A stretch of 64,000 nt of DNA from Pseudomonas alcaligenes (GTDB lineage Bacteria; Pseudomonadota; Gammaproteobacteria; Pseudomonadales; Pseudomonadaceae), in NCBI RefSeq assembly GCF_014490745.1, contig NZ_LZEU01000001.1, positions 2,321,501 to 2,385,500 on the forward strand, read 5' to 3'. Below, in pieces: positions 34,493 through 41,999 of this stretch. The position numbers and the translations under genes were made by a program. Position 1 is the first letter of the stretch. Each line of letters opens with the position of its first letter. The notes beneath the pieces are model-generated. The model was not told the DNA's origin, ran no database searches, and worked only from the letters and a program-made list of their open reading frames with translations.

Positions 34493-35743
34493 ATGAACCT
34501 CTTCAAGTGCAGCGCACTGGCGCTCGCCGTGGCCGCCAGCGGCCAGGCCATGGCCAGCGAGCAGTCCGAGTCCAAGGGTTTCGTCGCCGACAGCAGCCTC
34601 AACCTGCTGCTGCGCAACGCCTACTTCAACCGTGACTACAAAGACCAGACCCACGACGTCGAGACCTGGGGCCAGGGCTTCATCGGCACCTTCGAGTCCG
34701 GCTTCACCGAGGGCACCGTCGGCGTCGGTGTAGACGCCTACGGTCTGCTGGGCATCAAGCTGGACAGCGGCCGCGGCCGCAACTACGGCGCGTTCTTCGA
34801 CACCTACAGCGACGGCCATCCGGTCGACGAAGTGTCCGAAGCCGGTGCCGCGGTGAAACTGCGCCTCTCCAACACCGTGCTGCGCTACGGCAACCAGTTC
34901 CCGTCCATGCCGGTTCTGGCCTATGACGACTCGCGCCTGCTGCCGCAGTCCTTTACCGGCACCCTGGTGACCAGCAAGGAAATCGAAGGCCTGGAACTGA
35001 ATGCCGGTCACTTCACCACCGACAGCCCGATGGGCGACTCCTCGCGTGACCCCAATCGCCTGAAGAGCACCGACGTGCTCGGCGGCAGCTACGCGGTCAA
35101 CGACGACCTGAGCGTGGCCGTCTACCACTCCGACGTGGAAGACACCTACAAGAAGTACTACGGCAATGTGAACTACAACATTCCGCTGGCAGCCGAGCAG
35201 GCGCTGAACTTCGACTTCAACCTCTACCGTACCGACTATGAAGATGGCGCCAAAGCGGCCCTGGACTTCGGCGGCGACGGCAACAACGACAGCAACACCC
35301 TGTGGAGCCTGGCGGCCAAGTACAGCACCGGTGCCCATGCCTTCATCATCGCCCATCAGCGCAGCAGCGGCGACGCCGGCTACGCCTACGACTATGGCGA
35401 CGGCGGCAGCAGCATCTACGTGGCCAACTCCTACTACTCGGACTTCAACCTGAAGGACGAGCAGTCCTGGCAGGTCAGCTACGAGCTGGACTTCACCACC
35501 TTCGGCGTACCGGGTCTGACCTACAAGACCGCCTACGTGCGCGGCAGCAACATCGACGCCGGCGGCGAGCAGGACGGCACCGAGCGCGAGTTCTTCAACC
35601 AGGTCAAATACGTGATTCAGGAAGGCGCGGCCAAGGATCTGTCGTTCAAGCTGCGCAACTCGATCTACCGTGGCGACGACGATGTCGGCCCGGATCTCAA
35701 CGAGGTGCGTGCCTTCATCGAGTACCCGCTGGAAATCCTCTAA
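34493..35743 (+). CDS. OprD-family outer-membrane porin
   Basis: This 416-residue barrel has a signal peptide MNLFKCSALALAVAASGQAM ending at ASE. The family N-terminal block is KGFVADSSLNLLLRNAYFNRDYK, then GVGVDAYGLLGIKLDSGRG. The C-terminal strand is VRAFIEYPLEIL. ATG 34493 follows AAGGAG; the frame extends to 34469 but without a signal. It is the second OprD-type porin in the window and quite diverged from the first. It probably imports organic acids or amino acids. A strong terminator follows. Confidence 0.94.
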   Translation: MNLFKCSALALAVAASGQAMASEQSESKGFVADSSLNLLLRNAYFNRDYKDQTHDVETWGQGFIGTFESGFTEGTVGVGVDAYGLLGIKLDSGRGRNYGAFFDTYSDGHPVDEVSEAGAAVKLRLSNTVLRYGNQFPSMPVLAYDDSRLLPQSFTGTLVTSKEIEGLELNAGHFTTDSPMGDSSRDPNRLKSTDVLGGSYAVNDDLSVAVYHSDVEDTYKKYYGNVNYNIPLAAEQALNFDFNLYRTDYEDGAKAALDFGGDGNNDSNTLWSLAAKYSTGAHAFIIAHQRSSGDAGYAYDYGDGGSSIYVANSYYSDFNLKDEQSWQVSYELDFTTFGVPGLTYKTAYVRGSNIDAGGEQDGTEREFFNQVKYVIQEGAAKDLSFKLRNSIYRGDDDVGPDLNEVRAFIEYPLEIL

Positions 35744-35768
35744 CCCTGCAGGGTTAGCCTCCAGCCAG

Positions 35769-35797
35769 AAAGCCCCGGTTTATCCGGGGCTTTTTTA
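35769..35797 (+). terminator. Rho-independent terminator of the OprD-family gene
   Basis: AAGCCCCGG-TTTAT-CCGGGGCTT is followed by TTTTTATT, a canonical intrinsic terminator 26 bp after the porin stop codon. Confidence 0.92.
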
Positions 35798-35821
35798 TTG
35801 CAGCCAGGTGCAGCCTGCCGG

Positions 35822-35882
35822 CTAGGCGCCCCCGACTAAGCGTCCCCAACTAGGCGCCCCGACTAGGCGTCCCCGACTAAAC
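35822..35882. repeat. Short imperfect tandem repeat (GACTAGGCGTCCCC units)
   Basis: About four to five copies of a 13-15 bp unit, CTAGGCGCCCCC / GACTAAGCGTCCCCA / ACTAGGCGCCCC / GACTAGGCGTCCCC, run up to the stop codon of the next minus-strand gene. The last unit supplies its TAA/TTA end. Confidence 0.75.
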
Positions 35883-36347
35883 GTAAGTGTCGATGCCGAC
35901 CTTGGCCTGCAGCCAGTCGCGGTAGGTGGTCAGCGAGTCGGTCTGCTGGTCGCCATTGCTGCCCTTGAAGGCGATGCCATCGACCACGCCGTTGTCCACC
36001 AGCTTCTGTACCTGGGTCAGCAGCTTCTGTGCATCATCCTTGTCCAGCTCGGCCACATCCGGCAGCGGGATGGTGGCGTTGCCGACGCTGCTGGAGCCAC
36101 CGGTCAGCCCGCTCAGGCTGCCCAGGCTGCTGGACGAGCCGGAGCTGCCGGCCAGCGCGGCGAACAGGCCGCCGGTGTGGCGGGCGCGCATCATCAGGGC
36201 CAGGTGCTTGATCTCGGCGACCGGGTCGCTCTGCTGCTCGCTGTCCTGCTGGCTGGTGGTGTTCGTGTTGCTGCTCGTGCCTGTGGTCTTGCTGATGGCG
36301 GTGTAGCCGCTGAGCGAAGACAGCAGGTTGCCCGAGATGCTGGTCAT
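35877..36347 (-). CDS. Ser/Gly-rich protein of unknown function
   Basis: This 156-residue protein has no signal peptide or membrane helix. The N-terminal ~45 residues are Ser/Thr/Asn/Gln-rich (TTGTSSNTNTTSQQDSEQQ), and a Ser/Gly-rich linker occupies residues ~65-90. The C-terminal ~60 residues look folded (ELDKDDAQKLLTQVQKLVDNGVVDGIAFKG, then TYRDWLQAKVGIDTYV). GGGAGC precedes ATG 36347. I do not recognise a family. The composition resembles exported or surface low-complexity proteins of pseudomonads. It lies 146 bp after fhuF in the same direction but is probably not part of the siderophore operon. Confidence 0.6.
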   Translation of the reverse strand: MTSISGNLLSSLSGYTAISKTTGTSSNTNTTSQQDSEQQSDPVAEIKHLALMMRARHTGGLFAALAGSSGSSSSLGSLSGLTGGSSSVGNATIPLPDVAELDKDDAQKLLTQVQKLVDNGVVDGIAFKGSNGDQQTDSLTTYRDWLQAKVGIDTYV

Positions 36348-36493
36348 GGCAAGCTCCCTTGGAAGACCGTTATCGGGCTGTCTTCAGCAGGAATCAGGCC
36401 AATTGCGCCAAGCGCCCTGCAATGGGCCTTGCAGGCAATCGGCGGGGCCCGATGGTGGCGTAAAGTTGCCGGCTTGGGCAGGTTGTTGCCGCT

Positions 36494-37237
36494 TCAGGCC
36501 GCCGCCGTTTCGTCCGGTGGCGCGTCCAGGTGCGGGCAGTTCTCGCACATGCTCATGCCCAGTTCGTTGCGGATGCAGCACAGGCGCCGCTGCCGCCAGG
36601 GCTGACACTGCTCGCCCTGGTCGACGTAGCGCACCGGCTGGAACAGATGATTGCGCAGACCATCCGGACGCTTCGGCGCCTCCAGTATCTGTTTGCCGGG
36701 AGCCAGCATGGCAGGCGGAAACGGCATGCCGGAGAGGGTCGCCATGAACCATTCGAAGTAGTTGCCGGCATTGCTCCACAGTACCCGGCTGGCCATCTTG
36801 CGGTAGCCGATCAGGGCCTGGATGAAGGGGGCCAGGTTGTCGTCCAGCAGTTCGGCAAAACGCTCGAAGCCATCGCCTGGCGGGTTGTTCCAGCGCTCGC
36901 CGGCATGCGGCAGCTTGAAGGCCTCGGGCAGGCCATCGGCACCAACCACCACCTGGATTTCGTCGAACGCCAGCGGCAAGCGCCAGTTGAGAATCAGGCT
37001 GGCCGCCAGCACCGGAGGGATCAGGCGCAGGAAGTAGTACTTCGACCACAAGGACAGCAGCGCCCGCCGATCACCCTCGGCATGTTCAGGGCCGAAGCGC
37101 AGCAGCTGCTGCTCCAGCCGTTCGGCGCTGACGAACTCGCGCGCCGGCAAGGCCGGGCGCGGGTCGTCGGTCAGGGTCAGAACATCGCGGTAATGCGCGA
37201 ACGGCCCCTGGAACAGCCCGGCGATGGGCGGTATCAC
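36494..37237 (-). CDS. fhuF: FhuF-like siderophore-iron reductase
   Basis: This 247-residue protein belongs to the FhuF family, which removes iron from hydroxamate siderophores by reducing Fe(III) in the cytoplasm. The C-terminal [2Fe-2S] motif CC-x10-C-x2-C is seen as RLCCIRNELGMSMCENC. Upstream, LWSKYYFLRLIPPVLAASLI and the segment with WNNPPGDGFERF are typical. GTG 37237 was chosen: it follows AGGGCAGGG, starts 11 bp after the hydroxylase stop and avoids overlap; an ATG at 37306 lies inside the previous gene. It completes the iron-use part of the cluster. Confidence 0.9.
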   Translation of the reverse strand: MIPPIAGLFQGPFAHYRDVLTLTDDPRPALPAREFVSAERLEQQLLRFGPEHAEGDRRALLSLWSKYYFLRLIPPVLAASLILNWRLPLAFDEIQVVVGADGLPEAFKLPHAGERWNNPPGDGFERFAELLDDNLAPFIQALIGYRKMASRVLWSNAGNYFEWFMATLSGMPFPPAMLAPGKQILEAPKRPDGLRNHLFQPVRYVDQGEQCQPWRQRRLCCIRNELGMSMCENCPHLDAPPDETAAA

Positions 37238-37247
37238 CGCCCTGCCC

Positions 37248-38546
37248 TTAGGCGCATGCGCTGGCCATTTCCTGGCCGCGTCGACGGCGGCTGTCGAGCA
37301 GCGCATCCACCACTTCCTGGGAGCGCACCGCCAGCACCGACAGCAGGGTGTCGCTCAGGCCGTGGCTGGCTTCGCAGCAGCCCTGCAGGAAGATCCCGGC
37401 ACTGAAGCCCGGCGGGCATTGCAGGCGGTAGTCGCGCGCCACGTCGGCCTCGCCCAGGAAGCCTTGCAGGCCTTCGAGCAGGCGCTTGTAGCCGTCGCGG
37501 CGATAACCGGTGGCCAATACCACGCCGTCGAACAGGTGCTCCTCGCGGCCTTGCGGGCCGTTCAGGCTGAGGCGGATACCCTCCTCCGCGGCCTGTACCT
37601 GCTCGACCCGGCGCTGCGGCAGCAGCTGGTGTGGCGCGTGACCGCTGACCTTCTGCAGGTACAGGCGGTGGTAGATGCTCTCGATCAGGTCGAGGTTGAC
37701 CACCGAATAGTTGGTCTGCGCGTTGGCCTCGATGAAGGCCTGGCGCACCTCTGGCTGCTGGCCGTAAACCAGGTCGGTGTAGGACGGATCAAATATCTCG
37801 TTGACGAAGGGGCTGTCGTCCGCCGGGCGCAGCGCCTGGCTGCGCATCACCAGCGACACCTCGGCCCGCGGATAGCGACCGCAGAGGTCGTTGAAGATCT
37901 CCGCCGCGCTCTGCCCGGAGCCGATCACGGCCAGGCGCTTAGGTGCGTCGACGCCCTGGATACGCTCCAGGTAGGCCGAGGAATGGATTACCCGAGCATC
38001 GCTGCGCAGGGCACGGAACGCCTCGGGCACCACCGCCTCGCCGCCGATGCTGACCACCAGGTTACGGGTGATGCGGGCGCGGGTACGACCATCGGCCAGG
38101 CGCGAGATGACCTTGACCCGGGTGACGTCGCCGCCATCCAGCACCGGCTCCACGCCTATCACTTCCTCGCCGTAATGCACACGGTCGTTGAAGTGGCCGG
38201 CGGCCCAGCCCAGGTAGTCGTTGTACTCCAGGCGCGAGGGCGTGAAGGTACTGATGTTGATGAACGACTCCAGCCGGCCCTTCTGGTGCAGGTAGTTGAT
38301 GAAGGTGTAGCGGCTGGACGGGTTACGCAAGGTCGCCAGATCCTTGAGGAAGGAAATCTGCATGCGGCTGTCTTCCAGGAGCATGCCGCCGTGCCATTCG
38401 AAGGCCGGTTTCTTCTCCAGGAAGCAATAGCGCAGACCACCCTGCTCGCGCGTGCGGCGGTCTTCGTCGAGGGCCACGGCAATGGCCAGGTTGGCCGGGC
38501 CGAAGCCCAGGCCGATTACATCGTATTCAAGCGTTTCTATGCTCAT
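37248..38546 (-). CDS. L-ornithine N5-monooxygenase (PvdA/SidA-like)
   Basis: This 432-residue flavin-dependent N-hydroxylase starts the hydroxamate pathway by making N5-hydroxyornithine (lysine is the alternative substrate). The FAD site is DVIGLGFGPANLAIAVAL and the NADPH site is RLAVIGSGQSAAEIFNDL. ALRPADDSPFVNEIFDPSY and NYSVVNLDLIESIY match PvdA-type enzymes, and VLATGYRR closes the FAD fold. ATG 38546 begins directly before the FAD motif. The gene lies between the acetyltransferase and fhuF. The ornithine preference is inferred from similarity to PvdA and from the predicted product. Confidence 0.92.
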   Translation of the reverse strand: MSIETLEYDVIGLGFGPANLAIAVALDEDRRTREQGGLRYCFLEKKPAFEWHGGMLLEDSRMQISFLKDLATLRNPSSRYTFINYLHQKGRLESFINISTFTPSRLEYNDYLGWAAGHFNDRVHYGEEVIGVEPVLDGGDVTRVKVISRLADGRTRARITRNLVVSIGGEAVVPEAFRALRSDARVIHSSAYLERIQGVDAPKRLAVIGSGQSAAEIFNDLCGRYPRAEVSLVMRSQALRPADDSPFVNEIFDPSYTDLVYGQQPEVRQAFIEANAQTNYSVVNLDLIESIYHRLYLQKVSGHAPHQLLPQRRVEQVQAAEEGIRLSLNGPQGREEHLFDGVVLATGYRRDGYKRLLEGLQGFLGEADVARDYRLQCPPGFSAGIFLQGCCEASHGLSDTLLSVLAVRSQEVVDALLDSRRRRGQEMASACA

Positions 38547-38676
38547 GTCAGGCACCGATCCCGCGCAATGGCTCGTGTGAAGGTCTGGGGCCATACGGAC
38601 GGCTCCCGACCTGCCCAACCTCATCAGTTATCAGCGGCCGCGTTCGAGCGCGGCTCATCTTGTAGGCGAGCCTGGC

Positions 38677-39678
38677 TCACGCCAGGCTGCAGCGTTCGAA
38701 GAACACTTCGCGGGACTGGATCATCAGTGCCGCGCGCTTGTGGGGAAAATGGAACTCCTTGTCCTTGTGGTAACCCTGGGCCTGCATGTGGCCGATCATT
38801 CGTGCGTTGTCGGCACGCGGCTCGGCGACCACCCGCTGGGTGCGCGGCTCATCGAGGAACAGGTAGTGGGTCAGCGCGCTCAGCCAGCTGGCTACCTTGT
38901 GTGGGCCGCGATGGCTCTCCTCGCCCACCAGCATGTGGATGCCGCGGTCGTAGTCGTCCACGCCATAGAACGGCGCGATGCGATCTTCCTTGGCCCAGTA
39001 GGCCTCGTAGTAGGCGAACGGCTCGTCGTCGAAGCAGCCGATCAGGGTCAGCACGCGCGGGTCGGCGGCCAGCTCTTCCAGGTAGCGGCGATGCTTGTCC
39101 AGGTCGCCCTCCTCCTGCCAGAACGCCGCCACCCGGGCACTGTTCTGCCAGCGGTTGAAGCGTTCCAGATCGCTGTCGATGTCCAGAGTGCGCAGGGAAA
39201 TCCAGGCGCCCAGCTTGGCGTCGAAGCGGCGATAGACCTCGCCCACCGGTTTGGGCGCGCGCCGCGGATGGCGGCGGCCGCTGGCATGCATGACCATCTG
39301 CTGCGGGTAGCCGGCACTGGCGCTGCCGCGCAGGAACGGCCCGGGCCGTTGCCAGAACAGCGTGCGCTCGATGCGCAGGTCGCTGCCTTCGGCCAGCAGC
39401 AGGCCGCTGGCCAGCAGGGCCGGATCGACTTGATCGAGGCTCAGCGTCAGGCACTGGCGCAGCGGCTCGCAGGCGAAGCACCAGTAGGCCAGCAGCCAGA
39501 GCGCTTCGGCTTGATCGGCAGGCGCCAGCTCCAGCGGTTGCAGACGATCCTGCCAGAGACGACGGACGCGCAATACCGCGCGGTCGTCCAGGTGCAGGGC
39601 CAGGTGCTCGCCATCGTCGCGAGCCACCAACCGCCGCCCATCGGGCAGCGGCAGCGCGTTCAGGGCATCAGAACTCAT
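38677..39678 (-). CDS. Siderophore GNAT acyltransferase (IucB/RhbD-like)
   Basis: This 333-residue protein has a C-terminal GNAT domain of the siderophore type. ISLRTLDIDSDLERFNRWQNSARVAAFW, PFAYYEAYWAKEDRIAPFY and HMLVGEESHRGPHKVASWLSAL are characteristic, and FFERCSLA ends the chain. The N-terminal half is the partner subdomain seen in IucB-like enzymes. It should acylate N5-hydroxyornithine (acetyl most likely) to give the hydroxamate. ATG 39678 overlaps the end of the receptor gene by 11 bp. A formyltransferase is absent, which favours acetyl over formyl hydroxamates. Confidence 0.9.
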   Translation of the reverse strand: MSSDALNALPLPDGRRLVARDDGEHLALHLDDRAVLRVRRLWQDRLQPLELAPADQAEALWLLAYWCFACEPLRQCLTLSLDQVDPALLASGLLLAEGSDLRIERTLFWQRPGPFLRGSASAGYPQQMVMHASGRRHPRRAPKPVGEVYRRFDAKLGAWISLRTLDIDSDLERFNRWQNSARVAAFWQEEGDLDKHRRYLEELAADPRVLTLIGCFDDEPFAYYEAYWAKEDRIAPFYGVDDYDRGIHMLVGEESHRGPHKVASWLSALTHYLFLDEPRTQRVVAEPRADNARMIGHMQAQGYHKDKEFHFPHKRAALMIQSREVFFERCSLA

Positions 39679-41899
39679 AGGTGGCACTAGCGATGACATT
39701 GCGGCGGTTACCGTACCAGCAGTAGTAATCACAGGCGGTGATGTACTCCTTGTCGGTCAGGTTGTTGGCGTTGAGCTGCAGGTGCACGTTCTGGATGCGG
39801 TAGCTGAGCATGGCGTCCAGCAGGGTGTAGGACGGCACTTCCAGGGTCTCGGTGTTGTCGCCGTAGCTGGAGCTGGTGTGGCGTACGCCGGCACCGAAGC
39901 CCAGACCGTCGAGCAGGCCGCCGCGGAACTGGTAGTTGGCCCAGACCGAAGCCATTTCGTCGGCGACATTGGCCGGGATCTTGCCCTCTTCTTCCTTGCG
40001 CCCGCTCTTGGTGGTTTCCGGATCGAGCTTGGTGTAGCTAGCCACCAGGCTGACGTTCTCGGTCAGGTTGGCCTGGGCCTCCAGTTCGAGGCCGCGGCTG
40101 CGCACTTCGCCGATCTGCACGGCCTTGCCGTTGACGGTCTTGCGCACGTTTTCCTGGGTCAGTTCGAACAACGCGGCGTTGAAGGTGGCGTCGAGGCCGA
40201 GCGGCTGGAATTTCAGGCCGATTTCCTTCTGGTCGCCAGTCTGCGGCTCGAATGGCTCGTTCGGGCTTACCGTGGTGTTCAGCTCGGTAACCGGCAGGAA
40301 GAATTCCGAGTAGCTGATGTAGGGCGTCAGGCCATTGTCGGCGACATAGGCCAGGCCGCTGCTCCAGGTGAACTCCTGGTCGGTAACGCTGTAGCTCTTG
40401 CCGGTGGTGCGGTTGTCGAAATCGGTGCGTGCTTGGTCATAGCGGCCGCCAAGCAGGAACACCCAGTGGTCGTCCAGCTTGAGCTGGTTCTGCGCGTAGT
40501 AGCCGAACTGATCGGCGCGGGTGTCTTTTTCCTGCAGGGCGAAGCTGCCCATCTGCGTGCCATAGGTGGTGCCCTTGCCGAGGAAGGTCAGGCTGGAGCT
40601 GTGCGGGTTGTAGATGTCCAGCACCGGCACGGTACCGAAGCCCGGGTCGGACGCCGGGCTCTTCGCATCGATCTTCAGCAGCTGGTAGTCGAAGCCCAGC
40701 AGCAGGGTGTTCTCCCAGGTGTCGCCGCCCCAGTTGCCGAGCAGGCGGTTGTCGGTGGACAGGCTCTTGGCCTGGCCGTCGTCATAGGTCAGGCCGCGTA
40801 CCAGCAGGCGCTGATCCGGGTCGAGGGCCGGAATGTAGTCATGCACGTAGCCCAGGCTGTAGAGCTGGCGCACTTTCAGATCCATGTGGCCGTAGCGCAG
40901 GTTCTGCTGGAAGTCCCAGTTGTCGTTGAGGCGCTGGTTCAGCTCGTAGCCCAGGGTCATCTGGGTGCGCTGGAAGGTCTCGTAGCTGGGGTCACCAACG
41001 GCGGTGTCGGTGTCGATCTTGCCATTCGGATTGCTGGCGATGGTGCCGCTGGACGGCAGGAACTGCAGTTGCGGATCCGAGTTGTCCTTCTGGTAGCTGG
41101 CGAGCAGGGTCAGCGAGGTGTCGTCGGTGAAGTTGATGGTCATCGACGGGGCCAGCAGGATGCGCGCGGCGTCCACGTCATCGACCTGGGTGCCGGTGTC
41201 GCGGCTCAGGGCCACCACGCGGTACAGCAGGTTGCCCTCTTCATCCAGCTTGCCGCCGACATCGGCATTGATCTGCTTGCGATCGAAGCTGCCGTACTGG
41301 ATGCCGACTTCGTTCTTGCCATCGGCGGTCGGGCGCTTGCTCTGCAGGTTGATCAGGCCGCCCGGCGGGGTCTGGCCGTAGAGCACGGACGCGGCGCCCT
41401 TGAGCACCTCGATGCGCTCGAGCATGTAGGGGTCGATCTGCCAGCTGTAGAAGGCGCTGGAGTAGATGCGCGAACCGTCCATGAACAGGCCGTTGTTAGC
41501 CTGCTTGAAGCCGCGGATGATGAACCAGTCCTGCTTGTTGTCTTCGCCGTAGAAACCGGCCTGCACGCCGCCGGAATAGCGCAGCGCCTCGCTGATGGTC
41601 TGGACGTTGCGATCCTCCATCTGCTTCTCGGTGACCACCGAGACCGAGCGCGGGGTTTCGCTCAGCGGGGTGTTGATCTTGGTGGCGCTGCGGCTGTTCT
41701 TGGCCACGTAGCCCTGGTCTTCGCCGACCGGGCTGTCCAGCTCGCCGCTGATGTTCAGCACGTCCATTTCCAGTGGCTGCTGAGCCTGCTCTTCGGCCTG
41801 CACGGCCAGGCTCAAGGCACCCAGCGCACACGCCATGGCCAGCGGCAGACGCGCCCTGGCGAACGGCACTCTGGCCTGGTTTTTCGACTGCTGTTCCAT
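39668..41899 (-). CDS. TonB-dependent siderophore receptor
   Basis: This 743-residue outer-membrane receptor has a long signal peptide (QARVPFARARLPLAMACALG..., cleavage near VQAEE) and directly a plug domain (NTPLSETPRSVSVVTEKQM, NNGLFMDGSRI, IEVLKGAASVLYGQTPPGGLIN). A 22-strand barrel ends in NRRNVIASATYEF. There is no N-terminal STN signalling domain, so it does not feed an anti-sigma cascade. It resembles FhuE/FoxA/FpvA-type hydroxamate receptors. ATG 41899 begins the signal peptide. An iron-starvation sigma promoter motif lies 60-85 bp upstream. It is expected to import the cluster's own ferri-siderophore. Confidence 0.94.
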   Translation of the reverse strand: MEQQSKNQARVPFARARLPLAMACALGALSLAVQAEEQAQQPLEMDVLNISGELDSPVGEDQGYVAKNSRSATKINTPLSETPRSVSVVTEKQMEDRNVQTISEALRYSGGVQAGFYGEDNKQDWFIIRGFKQANNGLFMDGSRIYSSAFYSWQIDPYMLERIEVLKGAASVLYGQTPPGGLINLQSKRPTADGKNEVGIQYGSFDRKQINADVGGKLDEEGNLLYRVVALSRDTGTQVDDVDAARILLAPSMTINFTDDTSLTLLASYQKDNSDPQLQFLPSSGTIASNPNGKIDTDTAVGDPSYETFQRTQMTLGYELNQRLNDNWDFQQNLRYGHMDLKVRQLYSLGYVHDYIPALDPDQRLLVRGLTYDDGQAKSLSTDNRLLGNWGGDTWENTLLLGFDYQLLKIDAKSPASDPGFGTVPVLDIYNPHSSSLTFLGKGTTYGTQMGSFALQEKDTRADQFGYYAQNQLKLDDHWVFLLGGRYDQARTDFDNRTTGKSYSVTDQEFTWSSGLAYVADNGLTPYISYSEFFLPVTELNTTVSPNEPFEPQTGDQKEIGLKFQPLGLDATFNAALFELTQENVRKTVNGKAVQIGEVRSRGLELEAQANLTENVSLVASYTKLDPETTKSGRKEEEGKIPANVADEMASVWANYQFRGGLLDGLGFGAGVRHTSSSYGDNTETLEVPSYTLLDAMLSYRIQNVHLQLNANNLTDKEYITACDYYCWYGNRRNVIASATYEF

Positions 41900-41959
41900 C
41901 AACCACTCTCCAAAAATCAAATCAGAAGGATTCGCATTTGAGATGCATGCCACTAGTAG

Positions 41960-41984
41960 ACGAGCCAGTTGCGGCGAAATTTAG
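41960..41984 (-). promoter_or_regulatory. Iron-starvation (PvdS-like) sigma promoter before the receptor gene
   Basis: On the minus strand CTAAAT-N16-CGTC matches the IS-box pattern of PvdS-type ECF sigma factors exactly in elements and spacing. A related element precedes mbtH at 59371-59396. The ECF sigma gene at 61173 is the obvious candidate. Confidence 0.75.
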
Positions 41985-41999
41985 GCATTTACGATTTTT

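Noticed and set aside
37224..39158. 644-codon plus-strand open frame across the hydroxylase and acetyltransferase genes
   Set aside because: It spans two well-defined minus-strand genes and their gap, with no domain and Gln/Val/Ala-biased composition typical of antisense reading.
39782..41941. 719-codon plus-strand open frame opposite the TonB receptor
   Set aside because: It is a GC-rich antisense shadow. The translation lacks any family motif and the minus strand encodes a complete receptor.
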